NCBI GenBank assembly: GCA_963605745.1 | Contig: CAVCWT010000009.1 | Span: 16,339-80,338, forward strand | Origin: CAG-791 sp963605745 | GTDB lineage: Bacteria > Bacillota > Clostridia > Lachnospirales > Lachnospiraceae | Direction: 5' to 3' | Length of the DNA: 64,000 bases | Part shown: positions 16,986-25,711 of the stretch, one piece after another | Layout: each line of letters starts with the position of its first letter | Numbering within the stretch: the stretch's first letter is position 1 | Notes under the pieces: generated by a model | What the model was told of the DNA's origin: nothing | The model's database searches: none | The model's input: only the letters and a program-made list of their open reading frames with translations | Translations under genes and position numbers: made by a program

Positions 16986-18155
16986 TCAGATCTTCTGCCT
17001 CTTTAAATCCTCTGTCACAAAGCTCTCGCCACTCGTTGTTCGCAGCAGCTCTTCCGATGCCTTCGACAACCCATTGGACAGGCAGGTTGCGGACAGATCA
17101 CAGGTTGAACAGGCATCCAGCTCTTCCTTGGTGATCTTGCCGTCTCTAAAATCCCGCACCGCAGGAATCTCATACATAGAATATTTTTTCTTGCGTCCAA
17201 AGCGAAGGAATTTATGACGAATGACCCAGAAAGCCGGCTTCCAGATATATTTGTGCATTGCCGGTGAAACTGAGCCGATCATCCAGCACTGTCTGTCGCA
17301 GTGACGCACCTTGCTGCGGACCTCCTCGGCCTTCGGTGAATTCCAGACCTCCTCCCAGGTCTTGTCCGTGAGGTTTCCCATCACCTCTTTATCCTTTGTT
17401 CCGTTGCAGGGCATCACGTCTCCATAAGGATCAATAAAGAAGGTATCAAAGGACATATCGCAGGGCAGGAGTCTCTTCTGGCCATAGATGTAGTTGATCA
17501 GTCCATGATTAAAATAAGCCCGGAACCACTTTTTAGGCTCGTTGGAGTCCAGCAGGCGGTTAACCAGGTCTTCAAAATGCTGGGCCACCATTGGCCGGTC
17601 ATGAATGATATTTTTAGCTTCCACAAAGTAAAAGGAATTGTGAAGACTCGCTGTGGCAAATTCCATTCCCAGCTGATCGGACAGATCATACAAAGAAACC
17701 AGATCCGGTGCATTGCGGTCCTGGACCGTCATGCCAAAGCCGACGTCCTTCAGTCCCATTTCTTTGAGCTTGCACAGCGTATCATACCCTCTTTGAAAGC
17801 CGTTCTCGAGGCCCCGGATTTCGTTGTTGGTCGCCTCCAGACCTTCGATGGAAATGCGGATTCCGACATTCGGGAATTCCTTACACAGGTCGATAATCCG
17901 ATCGGTGAAGAATCCATTCGTTGAAATTACGATGCGATCTGAAATCTTATTCAGTTCCCGGACAATGTCCTTTAAGTCAGAACGTATAAAAGGCTCCCCA
18001 CCGGTAATATTGGTAAAATACATCGGCGGGAGCTTTTTTATCGTCTCCAGTGAGATCTCTTCCTCCGGAAGAGACGGTGCTTTATATCGATTGCACATCG
18101 TACATCTGGCATTACAGCGGTACGTTACAATCACAGTTCCGTTGAGTTTTTTCAT
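16986..18155 (-). CDS. Radical SAM/SPASM protein
   Basis: A 389-residue enzyme. The [4Fe-4S] SAM motif is VTYRCNARCTMCNRY (CxxxCxxC), followed by ITGGEPFIRSDL (GGEP). The C-terminal SPASM region holds DPYGDVMPCNGTKD, CDRQCWMIGS and CSTCDLSATC, ligands for extra clusters. Members act on peptides, sugars or cofactors; lying among glycan genes suggests a sugar or surface substrate, but this is inference. ATG 18155 is preferred over a TTG at 18188 that overlaps the manA stop; GGAG is only three bases before the ATG. Confidence 0.85.
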   Translation of the reverse strand: MKKLNGTVIVTYRCNARCTMCNRYKAPSLPEEEISLETIKKLPPMYFTNITGGEPFIRSDLKDIVRELNKISDRIVISTNGFFTDRIIDLCKEFPNVGIRISIEGLEATNNEIRGLENGFQRGYDTLCKLKEMGLKDVGFGMTVQDRNAPDLVSLYDLSDQLGMEFATASLHNSFYFVEAKNIIHDRPMVAQHFEDLVNRLLDSNEPKKWFRAYFNHGLINYIYGQKRLLPCDMSFDTFFIDPYGDVMPCNGTKDKEVMGNLTDKTWEEVWNSPKAEEVRSKVRHCDRQCWMIGSVSPAMHKYIWKPAFWVIRHKFLRFGRKKKYSMYEIPAVRDFRDGKITKEELDACSTCDLSATCLSNGLSKASEELLRTTSGESFVTEDLKRQKI

Positions 18156-18181
18156 AATCTCCGTGGGAAGGACGCATTCCC

Positions 18182-19291
18182 TCAGCAATTCACGTCCAAA
18201 AGAGTTGCTGTCCCCTGCAGTTCCATCTGCTGACTTCCTGCCGGTACAAAAAAGCAGTCCCCCTTCGAAAAAGGAAGCCGCATTCCATTACAGAGTATCA
18301 CTCCATTGCCATCTGTGCAAATCAGGACATGGAAGGAGGTCTCATCTGCCGCAAACTCCACGCTCCACCGCTTCTTTTCTGCGCTGCATTCGCTTCCCTC
18401 TGCGGCTCTTGCACAGCTCCTGTCTTCGGGATCTGCGATCTTCCCGTTCGCCGTGCTGATTAACAGACGTTTCACTTCAAAATAACGACAACGGCACAAA
18501 AATTCTGATGCAGAACCGGGTCGATATCGCAGAACACGCATCGGCTGTCTCGGTGAACCGGCGCCCTTCAGGTCCGCTACCTCCAGAGCCTTGTCCACAT
18601 GAAGCTCCCGTTCCTTTCCGTCCTTACCGATCCTGTGATAGTCATACAGGCGATAGGTCAGATTGGAGCTCTCCTGAATCTCGGCAATCAGGCTCCCGGC
18701 CCCGATGGCGTGCACCGTTCCTGCCGGAATAAAGAACACATCGTCCTTTTCCACAGGAACCTTCTGAAGGCTCCTCTCCAGCGTATTGTTCGCGATCTCT
18801 TTCCGGACGCTCTCCTTCGTCATATCATGAGAAAAGCCATACACCAGCTGCGTTCCGGGAAGTGAATCCACTACATACCACATCTCACTTTTGCCGAGCT
18901 GTCCGTTTTCGAATGCCTTGGCATAGTCATCATCCGGATGCACCTGGACAGACAGATCAGACAAGGCATCAATGAATTTGACCAGAATCGGCAGCTCGCC
19001 CTTTGCAGCAGCCTCCGGCATGCTCTTTGCAGGGTGTGTTCCCATAAATTCCGGGTGCTCCAGCAGGAAAACCTGTAATGTTTTCCCTGGATCGGATGCA
19101 AGCCTGCTCTGTCCGTCCGGATGTGTGGAGCACTCCCAGGTTTCCGCAAGCGGTGTCAGATCAATCTGCTTGCCGAATTCCTCTCTTAAGCGAGTTCCGC
19201 CCCAGAGATAATCCTTTCCTGCCGGCAAGAGTTTCCACGGAATTCTCATGGATTCTGTATTCTGTTGCATCCACGCAGATGTCTTTGTCAA
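18182..19291 (-). CDS. manA: Mannose-6-phosphate isomerase, class I
   Basis: A 369-residue cupin enzyme interconverting fructose-6-phosphate and mannose-6-phosphate, the first step to GDP-mannose and GDP-fucose. Conserved features are KDYLWGGTRL, VQVHPDDDYAKAFE (zinc ligands), KSEMWYVVD, FFIPAGTVHAIG and SNLTYRLYDY. The C-terminal domain holds an acidic, poorly conserved loop near residues 285-300. The start is uncertain: TTG 19291 has GGAG eight bases upstream, while ATGs at 19270 and 19249 fit the family N-terminus better. Confidence 0.92.
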   Translation of the reverse strand: MTKTSAWMQQNTESMRIPWKLLPAGKDYLWGGTRLREEFGKQIDLTPLAETWECSTHPDGQSRLASDPGKTLQVFLLEHPEFMGTHPAKSMPEAAAKGELPILVKFIDALSDLSVQVHPDDDYAKAFENGQLGKSEMWYVVDSLPGTQLVYGFSHDMTKESVRKEIANNTLERSLQKVPVEKDDVFFIPAGTVHAIGAGSLIAEIQESSNLTYRLYDYHRIGKDGKERELHVDKALEVADLKGAGSPRQPMRVLRYRPGSASEFLCRCRYFEVKRLLISTANGKIADPEDRSCARAAEGSECSAEKKRWSVEFAADETSFHVLICTDGNGVILCNGMRLPFSKGDCFFVPAGSQQMELQGTATLLDVNC

Positions 19292-19339
19292 TCCTCCGTC
19301 TCCTATCTTAGAATGACTTTGTCATGCATTTCGAGCAGA

Positions 19340-20656
19340 TCAAATCTCCAGGTCGTATTTTTGCTTGTCCTGTACACTGATCTCCTTGCCGAGCTGGACC
19401 TCAATAATCTTAAGCTCTGTGTCAGCAACAATCGTATGCTTGCAGCCTGCCTGCATGGTGATCACATCCCCCGCCTGCACCTTCTGCTCCATGCCGTCCA
19501 CAATGGTTCGTCCCGTTCCGGAAACAATGTTCCAGATTTCGTCGCGATGCGCATGGCTGTGATAATTCATCTGATGGCCCTCCTTGAGGTTCACCAGAAT
19601 AGTCAGACTCTCTTTTTCAATGTCCAGAACCTGAAAATATCCCCAGGACTTTTCTGCGAACATGATCTGCTGATCCATCGCATCTACAAAGGGCTTGATG
19701 TAACTTGATTGTTCTTTGTCCGATACCAGAATTCCCTCCGGAGATGCTGCAACAACCGCATTTTTCATTCCCATCACCAGGATCGGAACATCCAGCTCGT
19801 TGATGACATTCACATTCGAGCAGGTCTCGTTCAGCGTTCCTTTTCCGATCACCGGCTCTTCCATGGCCTCGGTCAGAGTGTTCCAGGTTCCCATGTCCTT
19901 CCAGTCACCGGCAAAGCGCATCACCTGAATTTTCGGTTCGTGCTCAACGACGGCATAGTCAAAGGAGATCTTGTTCACAGTTTCATATTTGCTGAACAGA
20001 TCCCCGTAATCGGTAAAGTCAATCAGCTCATGGGCTTTCTGCAGAACGTAGCCGACCTTGTAGGCGAACACGCCGGCATTCCACAGCGCACCGGAGGCAA
20101 TGTAGCCCTTTGCCGTCTCTACATCCGGTTTTTCCTTGAACGTATCCACCAGGCTGACATGTTCCTTGCCTTCCGGCATAATGTAGCCGTATTTTTCGGA
20201 CGGATAGGTCGGCTCAATGCCCATCAGGGTCAGATTGCAGTCTCCGTTTTCCGCAAGGTTCGACAATTCCTTTAATGCCTCAAAATAATCCTCATTGACA
20301 TACGGATCCACCGGGCATACCACCACGGACTCATTCTCCGGGACCTTTTGAACATCATGCAGATAGGCGGTCGCCAGCGCAATGGCCGGGAAGGTATCCC
20401 TTCTGCAAGGCTCCAGTGAAATCCCGATGTGATCTCCCAGCTGATTCTTGAGCTGCGAAACCTGGGATCTGCTGGTTGCAACTGTCACCGTAGCCTCAGG
20501 ATCTACCTTGCAGATCTGGCGGTACATCCTCTGCGCCATGGACTCGTATTCCCCATCTGCAGTCGGGAAGATCTTGATAAACTGTTTCGAGCGGACATCG
20601 TTGGAAAGGGGCCAAAGGCGTTTTCCGGAGCCACCGGACAATAGGATGATATGCAT
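19340..20656 (-). CDS. manC: Mannose-1-phosphate guanylyltransferase
   Basis: A 438-residue enzyme making GDP-mannose. The N-terminal signature ILLSGGSGKRLWPLSNDVRSK binds GTP, and FKEKPDVETAKGYI, WNAGVFAYKV and DWKDMGTWNTL are diagnostic. The C-terminal cupin part (NYHSHAHRDEIWNIVSGTG, MQAGCKHTI) resembles the isomerase half of bifunctional ManC; the fused isomerase may be inactive, since a separate manA is next door. AAAGGA lies six to seven bases before the ATG. Confidence 0.93.
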   Translation of the reverse strand: MHIILLSGGSGKRLWPLSNDVRSKQFIKIFPTADGEYESMAQRMYRQICKVDPEATVTVATSRSQVSQLKNQLGDHIGISLEPCRRDTFPAIALATAYLHDVQKVPENESVVVCPVDPYVNEDYFEALKELSNLAENGDCNLTLMGIEPTYPSEKYGYIMPEGKEHVSLVDTFKEKPDVETAKGYIASGALWNAGVFAYKVGYVLQKAHELIDFTDYGDLFSKYETVNKISFDYAVVEHEPKIQVMRFAGDWKDMGTWNTLTEAMEEPVIGKGTLNETCSNVNVINELDVPILVMGMKNAVVAASPEGILVSDKEQSSYIKPFVDAMDQQIMFAEKSWGYFQVLDIEKESLTILVNLKEGHQMNYHSHAHRDEIWNIVSGTGRTIVDGMEQKVQAGDVITMQAGCKHTIVADTELKIIEVQLGKEISVQDKQKYDLEI

Positions 20657-20696
20657 ACATATTCCTTTCTACTTACTCTGTCTTTAGTGGGTCGAA

Positions 20697-20855
20697 TGCG
20701 CATGCACGCACTCCTGTGAAGGAGGAGCGCCATCAGGCGCTCCGAGTTCAGGTCGCGAGGCAAAATTCGCGTAGGCGATTTTGCTGATGCGGGAGTGCCG
20801 TGCGCATGCACGCACTCCTGTGAAGGAGGAGCGCCATCAGGCGCTCCGAGTTCAG
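20697..20855. repeat. Direct repeat of a 55-bp palindromic unit between fcl and manC
   Basis: Two identical 55-bp copies lie at 20697-20751 and 20801-20855 (104 bp apart). Each starts TGCGCATGCACGCACTCC and includes the hairpin GAGCGCC-ATCA-GGCGCTC. Between them GGCAAAAT and ATTTTGC form another stem, and GGAGTGC/GCACTCC bracket GTGC-GCAT-GCAC. The last bases of copy 2 contain the fcl stop codon. Confidence 0.85.
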
Positions 20856-21796
20856 CGTTCTGCGCGCATGGGATTATTCAAAAAGTCTTCATAGGTCAGC
20901 CGGATGCCGTCTTCGAGAGAGGTTTTTGCCTCCCATCCCATTGCCTTGGATTTCGACACATCCAAAAGCTTTCTGGGGGTTCCGTTTGGTTTGGACGGAT
21001 CCCAGCGAATCTCGCCGTCGTAGCCGATAACCTTTGCCACCAGCTCTGTCAGCTCTTTGATGGTCAGTTCCTTGCCGGTTCCTGCATTCACGGTTTCGTT
21101 GCCGGAATAGGTATTCATCAGGAACACGCACAGGTTCGCCAGATCGTCCACATACAGGAATTCACGAAGCGGTGATCCATCACCCCAGCAGGTTACCGAC
21201 GTAAGTCCCTGCTCCTTTGCTTCATGGAATCTGCGAATCAGTGCCGGCAGCACGTGACTGTGGGTCGGGTGATAGTTGTCATTGGGGCCGTACAGGTTCG
21301 TTGGCATCACCGAGATATAATCGGTGCCGTACTGGCGATTCAGGAATTCGCAGTACTTCAGGCCAGAGATCTTGGCCAGAGCATAGGCTTCGTTCGTTTT
21401 TTCCAGAGCACCGGTCAGAAGGCAGTCCTCTGTCATCGGCTGCGGTGCCATGCGGGGATAAATGCAGGAGCTCCCGAGGAATTCCAGCTTTTTGCAGCCA
21501 TTCTGCCATGCACTATGCACCACATTCATCTCAAGGATCATGTTGTCATACATAAAATCTGCAAGAGCAGACTCATTGGCAACAATTCCGCCGACCTTGG
21601 CGGCAGCCAGGAATACGTATTCCGGCTGTTCCTTGGCAAAAAACGCTTCTACCTGATCCTGTCTTGTCAAATCCAGTTCCTTGTGCGTTCTTGTAATAAT
21701 ATTGGTATAGCCTTGTCTTTCCAGCTCACGCACAATCGCAGAACCGACCATTCCGCGATGGCCGGCTACATAAATCTTTGCATTCTTATCCATCAT
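20852..21796 (-). CDS. fcl: GDP-L-fucose synthase
   Basis: A 314-residue SDR-fold epimerase/reductase converting GDP-4-keto-6-deoxymannose to GDP-L-fucose with NADPH. It has the nucleotide-binding VAGHRGMVGSA, FLGSSCIYPRMAPQP (catalytic Ser), and NEAYALAKISGLKYC (catalytic Tyr and Lys), plus PTNLYGPNDNYHP. It acts after Gmd, encoded just upstream. The stop codon lies within the intergenic repeat copy at 20801-20855. Confidence 0.96.
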   Translation of the reverse strand: MMDKNAKIYVAGHRGMVGSAIVRELERQGYTNIITRTHKELDLTRQDQVEAFFAKEQPEYVFLAAAKVGGIVANESALADFMYDNMILEMNVVHSAWQNGCKKLEFLGSSCIYPRMAPQPMTEDCLLTGALEKTNEAYALAKISGLKYCEFLNRQYGTDYISVMPTNLYGPNDNYHPTHSHVLPALIRRFHEAKEQGLTSVTCWGDGSPLREFLYVDDLANLCVFLMNTYSGNETVNAGTGKELTIKELTELVAKVIGYDGEIRWDPSKPNGTPRKLLDVSKSKAMGWEAKTSLEDGIRLTYEDFLNNPMRAER

Positions 21797-21922
21797 ATTT
21801 TACTGCCTAATCCTTCTGAAATCTTAATGGTGCTGCCCTTCACACTTTTGCCGAAGACGCAGCCCGGTACAGGAGCAAGCCCATAACGATTCCTGTATTG
21901 TTCCCATCGGTGCTCCGAATTG

Positions 21923-23002
21923 TCAGGCATTCCTGGCTGTCCGTACCGACTCCCGGATCTTTTCCTGTTCCCGTTCCACGGCAACCTTCTCCATGTCATG
22001 ATCTACCATGATACGAACCAGCTCTTCAAACGAGGTTTTTGTCGGATTCCATCCAAGGTGTTCTCTGGCCTTGGTAGGATCGCCCCAAAGATTTACAACA
22101 TCCGTCGGACGATAGAAATCCGGAGATACCTCAACCAGCACCTTGCCGGTTGCCTTATCGATTCCCTTTTCCTCCATCTCGCTGCCCTGCCACTCGAGTT
22201 CGATGCCGACATTGTGGAAGGCCAGCGTTGCGAACTCCCGAACCGAGTGCTGCTCGCCGGTTGCGATGACAAAGTCCTCCGGAACCTCATTCTGGAGAAT
22301 CAGCCACATGCACTCTACATAATCCTTCGCATATCCCCAGTCACGAAGAGAGGACAGATTGCCCAGATACAGCTTGTCCTGAACACCCTGCGCAATTCTG
22401 GCAGCTGCAAGCGTTATTTTCCTTGTAACAAAGGTCTCGCCGCGGCGCTCGGACTCGTGGTTAAATAGAATTCCCGAGCAGGCGAACATGCCATAAGCCT
22501 CGCGGTACTCCTTGGTGATCCAGAAGCCGTACTGTTTTGCCACTGCATAGGGGCTATACGGATGGAAGGGCGTCGTTTCCTTCTGCGGAACCTCCTCCAC
22601 CTTGCCGTACAATTCTGAGGTCGATGCCTGATAGATGCGGCAGGTGTCCTTGAGACCGCACAGACGGACTGCCTCCAGAACACGCAGAACGCCGACAGCG
22701 TCCACGTCCGCCGTAAACTCCGGAACATCAAAAGAGACCTGTACATGCGACTGCGCAGCCAGGTTGTAAATCTCATCCGGACGAACCTCACCGACAATCT
22801 GAAGAATGCTCATGGAGTCTCCCAGATCGCCATAATGCAAATGAAAATGCGGATTGCCCTCCAGATGTGCAATGCGCTCTCTATATTCGACAGAGGAACG
22901 ACGGATGATGCCGTGCACCTCATATCCTTTCTCCAAAAGGAACTCGGACAGATAGGAACCATCCTGTCCGGTAACGCCGGTAATCAGTGCCGTTTTAGCC
23001 AT
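21923..23002 (-). CDS. gmd: GDP-mannose 4,6-dehydratase
   Basis: A 359-residue SDR enzyme that converts GDP-mannose to GDP-4-keto-6-deoxymannose. N-terminal ALITGVTGQDGSYLSEFLLEKG binds NADP; IYQASTSELYGKVEEVPQ holds the catalytic Thr/Ser and Glu; YSPYAVAKQYGFW the Tyr and Lys; and FNHESERRGETFVTRKIT is diagnostic of the family. AAGGAG lies well placed before ATG 23002. It appears to be the first gene of the leftward glycopolymer cluster, so a promoter is expected in 23003-23202. Confidence 0.96.
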   Translation of the reverse strand: MAKTALITGVTGQDGSYLSEFLLEKGYEVHGIIRRSSVEYRERIAHLEGNPHFHLHYGDLGDSMSILQIVGEVRPDEIYNLAAQSHVQVSFDVPEFTADVDAVGVLRVLEAVRLCGLKDTCRIYQASTSELYGKVEEVPQKETTPFHPYSPYAVAKQYGFWITKEYREAYGMFACSGILFNHESERRGETFVTRKITLAAARIAQGVQDKLYLGNLSSLRDWGYAKDYVECMWLILQNEVPEDFVIATGEQHSVREFATLAFHNVGIELEWQGSEMEEKGIDKATGKVLVEVSPDFYRPTDVVNLWGDPTKAREHLGWNPTKTSFEELVRIMVDHDMEKVAVEREQEKIRESVRTARNA

Positions 23003-23202
23003 TGAATTCTCTCCTTCTTTGATTACTCGTATATTAAAATCGATTATATCTCATATTTCCTGTTCCGCACAGAGGAAATCACTGTGCCAGGTCCCGCAGC
23101 CGTGCATCCGTTGTTACTGCCTGCACAGGCCAGGCGGAATCGGCCCCGGCAAAAATGTCCGCTGATGGAGCGCTTTCATCTGATGTGCAGGCCGCAACCG
23201 AT

Positions 23203-24393
23203 TCAGATCTGCCACGTGTGCTGCACGCCTTCTTTGAGTTTTGTGTATATGATCACAGCATCACCTTCCCGGATATAGGTTCTGCCATCCGGAATAATCG
23301 TCCTGTTCCCGCGGCGCAGCATGACGATGAGCTCGAGCCGTGAGATGTCAAGGTCCTTGATCTGTTTGCCGACCCACTCATTTTCACCCTTGACGATGAT
23401 CTCCTTCAGATGAATGGAGCCGTCGCCGTGGTAGTGTTTAGCTCCGATAACCAGTGTGTCATTTTCCTGCAGAATCGTATTGCCGTTCGGCACCATGGGT
23501 TCGCCGCCTCTGATGATCGTAACGAGGATGACCTGTGGCGGAAAGGGAACCTCTTTCACCTTTTTGCCGCACCAGGAATGACCATGCGGCAGAATCGAGG
23601 ACACGAATTTGAGATCATGGGTCTCCGAATCCTCTTCTGCCTCACGCAGCTTGGTATACTGCTCCACAAAGCCGGCCGAGATGATACCGGTCGGAATGGC
23701 AACCATCCCAACGCCCAGAAAGGTAATGATGATCGCCATCACCTTGCCGGCCGCAGTCACCGGATAGATATCTCCGTAGCCAACGGTCAGCAGCGTCGAA
23801 ACAGACCACCAGATTCCCGAGAAGGCATTGGCGAACAACTCCGGCTGTGCATCATGCTCGAGGCTGTACATGCAAAGGGAAGCCGCCACCATAAAGATCA
23901 GGATCAGGCAGACGGATGAGATCAGCTGATTCATCTTGTCAATCAGGACATTGATGATGACGTTAAAGGCATCATATTGTGCGCTGATCCGGAAGAGGCG
24001 GAAAATACGAATCACCCGGAACATCCGAAAGGCCACGGTTCCTGCCGGGAATACCACTGGCAGATAATAGGGGAAAAAGGTCAGAAGATCAACGATTCCA
24101 TAGAAGGAAAAGGCAAAACGCAGTACGGCCTGCCAGCGTTTCCTCTCCGGATAGAGATACTCTGCCGTCCACAGACGCAGCAGGTATTCTATGGTAAACA
24201 CAATGATTGTGAACCGCTCCAGGTGATTTAGAATGGCGGTATAGGGTGCTGATTCATCAAAGGTATAGAAAATCGTGATAAACAGGTTCAGCAGAATTGT
24301 TGCTACAATAAGGACATCGAAGGCGCAGCTGAGAAAATCCTTGCGTGAACCAATCTCAATGATCTGAAATACTCGTTTTTTAATCTTGTTCAT
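23203..24393 (-). CDS. Voltage-gated-type potassium channel with RCK_C (TrkA-C) domains
   Basis: A 396-residue membrane protein with six transmembrane segments. The S4-like segment FRMFRVIRIFRLFRISAQ has regularly spaced Arg, and the pore has SVSTLLTVGYGDIYPV with the TVGYGD selectivity filter. The cytoplasmic C-terminus (about 255-396) holds two TrkA-C-like folds (VPFPPQVILVTIIRGG, and ISRLELIVMLRRGNRT to DAVIIYTK) that usually bind regulatory ligands such as cyclic dinucleotides. It is a single gene between gmd and the LysR regulator. Confidence 0.9.
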   Translation of the reverse strand: MNKIKKRVFQIIEIGSRKDFLSCAFDVLIVATILLNLFITIFYTFDESAPYTAILNHLERFTIIVFTIEYLLRLWTAEYLYPERKRWQAVLRFAFSFYGIVDLLTFFPYYLPVVFPAGTVAFRMFRVIRIFRLFRISAQYDAFNVIINVLIDKMNQLISSVCLILIFMVAASLCMYSLEHDAQPELFANAFSGIWWSVSTLLTVGYGDIYPVTAAGKVMAIIITFLGVGMVAIPTGIISAGFVEQYTKLREAEEDSETHDLKFVSSILPHGHSWCGKKVKEVPFPPQVILVTIIRGGEPMVPNGNTILQENDTLVIGAKHYHGDGSIHLKEIIVKGENEWVGKQIKDLDISRLELIVMLRRGNRTIIPDGRTYIREGDAVIIYTKLKEGVQHTWQI

Positions 24394-24552
24394 AGTTTCC
24401 GGTCACATGCAGTGATGATGTCAGATTCCGACAATGCTCCATCTCCAGTGCTGTAAACATTGCAAGCAAAATGAGCTGGATGTTTATTGAAACGATCCCC
24501 GGTTCCTCCAGTTACAAATCCATGCTGTTTTGCAAGTAAATAACCGCCAACA

Positions 24553-25488
24553 TTATACCCCTTTCCCCTGAATTTTGGAATTCCCTGCAGGAGTTACGTA
24601 CCGCTGCAAAGCTGCAATGTACTCCTGTGCGAGCCTTCCGGTTCGCATATGACGATGCAGCAGATATCCCACTTCCATGTAGTCCTTGGCTTTTAGCGGA
24701 ACCGACACGATATTTTCTCCGTTTAATTTACTGTTGATCACACCGCTGCAGATCGTATAGCCGTTTAAGCCGATGAGCAGATTGAACAATGTCGCGCGAT
24801 CTGTAACGACGATGTCCTTTTTGCGAGGGAGCGTACTCTGCAGCTCTTCATAAAAATAAAAGGAATTGTGTTCCCCCTGCTCGTAGGACAACCTTGGATA
24901 CGGTTCCAGATCCTCCAGTGTCACAAAGGTCTTTCCTGCCAGCGGATTCTCACGTCCCAGGAACACATGCGGCGCCGCACGAAAGAGCGGATGAAATTCC
25001 AGGTCATGCTCTGCAAATGCCCTGTTTAGGACCACCTCGTTATACGGATTGCGATAGAGCACCCCCACCTCACTGCGCAGCCTGGCTACATCTTCAATGA
25101 TGTCATAGGTTCTGGTCTCCCGGATGTGAAATTCGTATTCCTCCTGACCGTAATCCTTCAGCAGATCAACAAACGCCTCTACCGCAAAGGAATAATGCTG
25201 GGTCGAAACACAGAAGGAATATTTGCCATGAGAATCTCCCATGTATTTTTCACGGATCAGGCGTTCCTGCTCCAGCATCTGACGCGCATACCCCAGGAAT
25301 TCTTCCCCTTCAACGGTCACGATGATCCCGTGATTCGTGCGCAAAAACAACGTGATCCCCAGTTCTTTCTCCAGCTCCCGGATCGCCGCTGTCAGGCTCG
25401 GCTGGGACAAATACAGCCGCCCCGCAGCCTCCGTGATGGAGTCACATTCTGCAACCGTCACAATATAACGCAGCTGATTCAAAGTCAT
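24553..25488 (-). CDS. LysR family transcriptional regulator
   Basis: A 311-residue regulator. The N-terminal winged helix-turn-helix MTLNQLRYIVTVAECDSITEAAGRLYLSQPSLTAAIRELE is classical, followed by a linker helix and a LysR substrate-binding domain (about 90-295). It is divergent from the MetE-like gene, and a perfect 17-base palindrome lies between them, 26 bases from its start codon. Control of the methyltransferase gene and of itself is inferred from this layout. The co-inducer is unknown; MetR-like sensing of homocysteine is one possibility. Confidence 0.9.
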   Translation of the reverse strand: MTLNQLRYIVTVAECDSITEAAGRLYLSQPSLTAAIRELEKELGITLFLRTNHGIIVTVEGEEFLGYARQMLEQERLIREKYMGDSHGKYSFCVSTQHYSFAVEAFVDLLKDYGQEEYEFHIRETRTYDIIEDVARLRSEVGVLYRNPYNEVVLNRAFAEHDLEFHPLFRAAPHVFLGRENPLAGKTFVTLEDLEPYPRLSYEQGEHNSFYFYEELQSTLPRKKDIVVTDRATLFNLLIGLNGYTICSGVINSKLNGENIVSVPLKAKDYMEVGYLLHRHMRTGRLAQEYIAALQRYVTPAGNSKIQGKGV

Positions 25489-25514
25489 GGATGGCCTCTT
25501 TCTCGTTGTTTTGC

Positions 25515-25531
25515 CATAGATTCAATCTATG
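25515..25531. promoter_or_regulatory. Candidate LysR-regulator operator
   Basis: CATAGAT-TCA-ATCTATG is a perfect 17-base palindrome containing ATAG-N7-CTAT, the kind of dyad bound by LysR proteins. It sits between the divergent LysR and MetE-like genes, upstream of a promoter-like pair. Confidence 0.55.
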
Positions 25532-25553
25532 ACAGGTGCCAGTTATTCAATAT

Positions 25554-25582
25554 TTTCCAATAGTACAACCTCTCCGTATAAT
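25554..25582 (+). promoter_or_regulatory. Candidate promoter of the MetE-like gene
   Basis: TTTCCA (25554-25559), 17 bases, TATAAT (25577-25582). The -10 is consensus and the -35 matches four of six. Transcription would start near 25589 and place the hairpin at 25613-25686 in the 5' leader. Confidence 0.5.
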
Positions 25583-25612
25583 GAGCAACATCACCCACAA
25601 ACAAAAATCGCA

Positions 25613-25686
25613 ATACTTGTTTGCCATCGACGGGTCCTGGCGGAGATGTCCGCTGCTGGGGACCCCTGTCGCCGGCAAACAAGTAT
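25613..25686 (+). repeat. Short family B hairpin (B4) in the MetE-like 5' leader
   Basis: Perfect 13-bp arms ATACTTGTTTGCC and GGCAAACAAGTAT enclose GGGTCCTGGCGGAGATGTCC, the same 20-base core found in the family B element at 49659. It ends 26 bases before the start codon. Confidence 0.7.
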
Positions 25687-25711
25687 GTCGCAACCAATTT
25701 GGAGGAAAATT

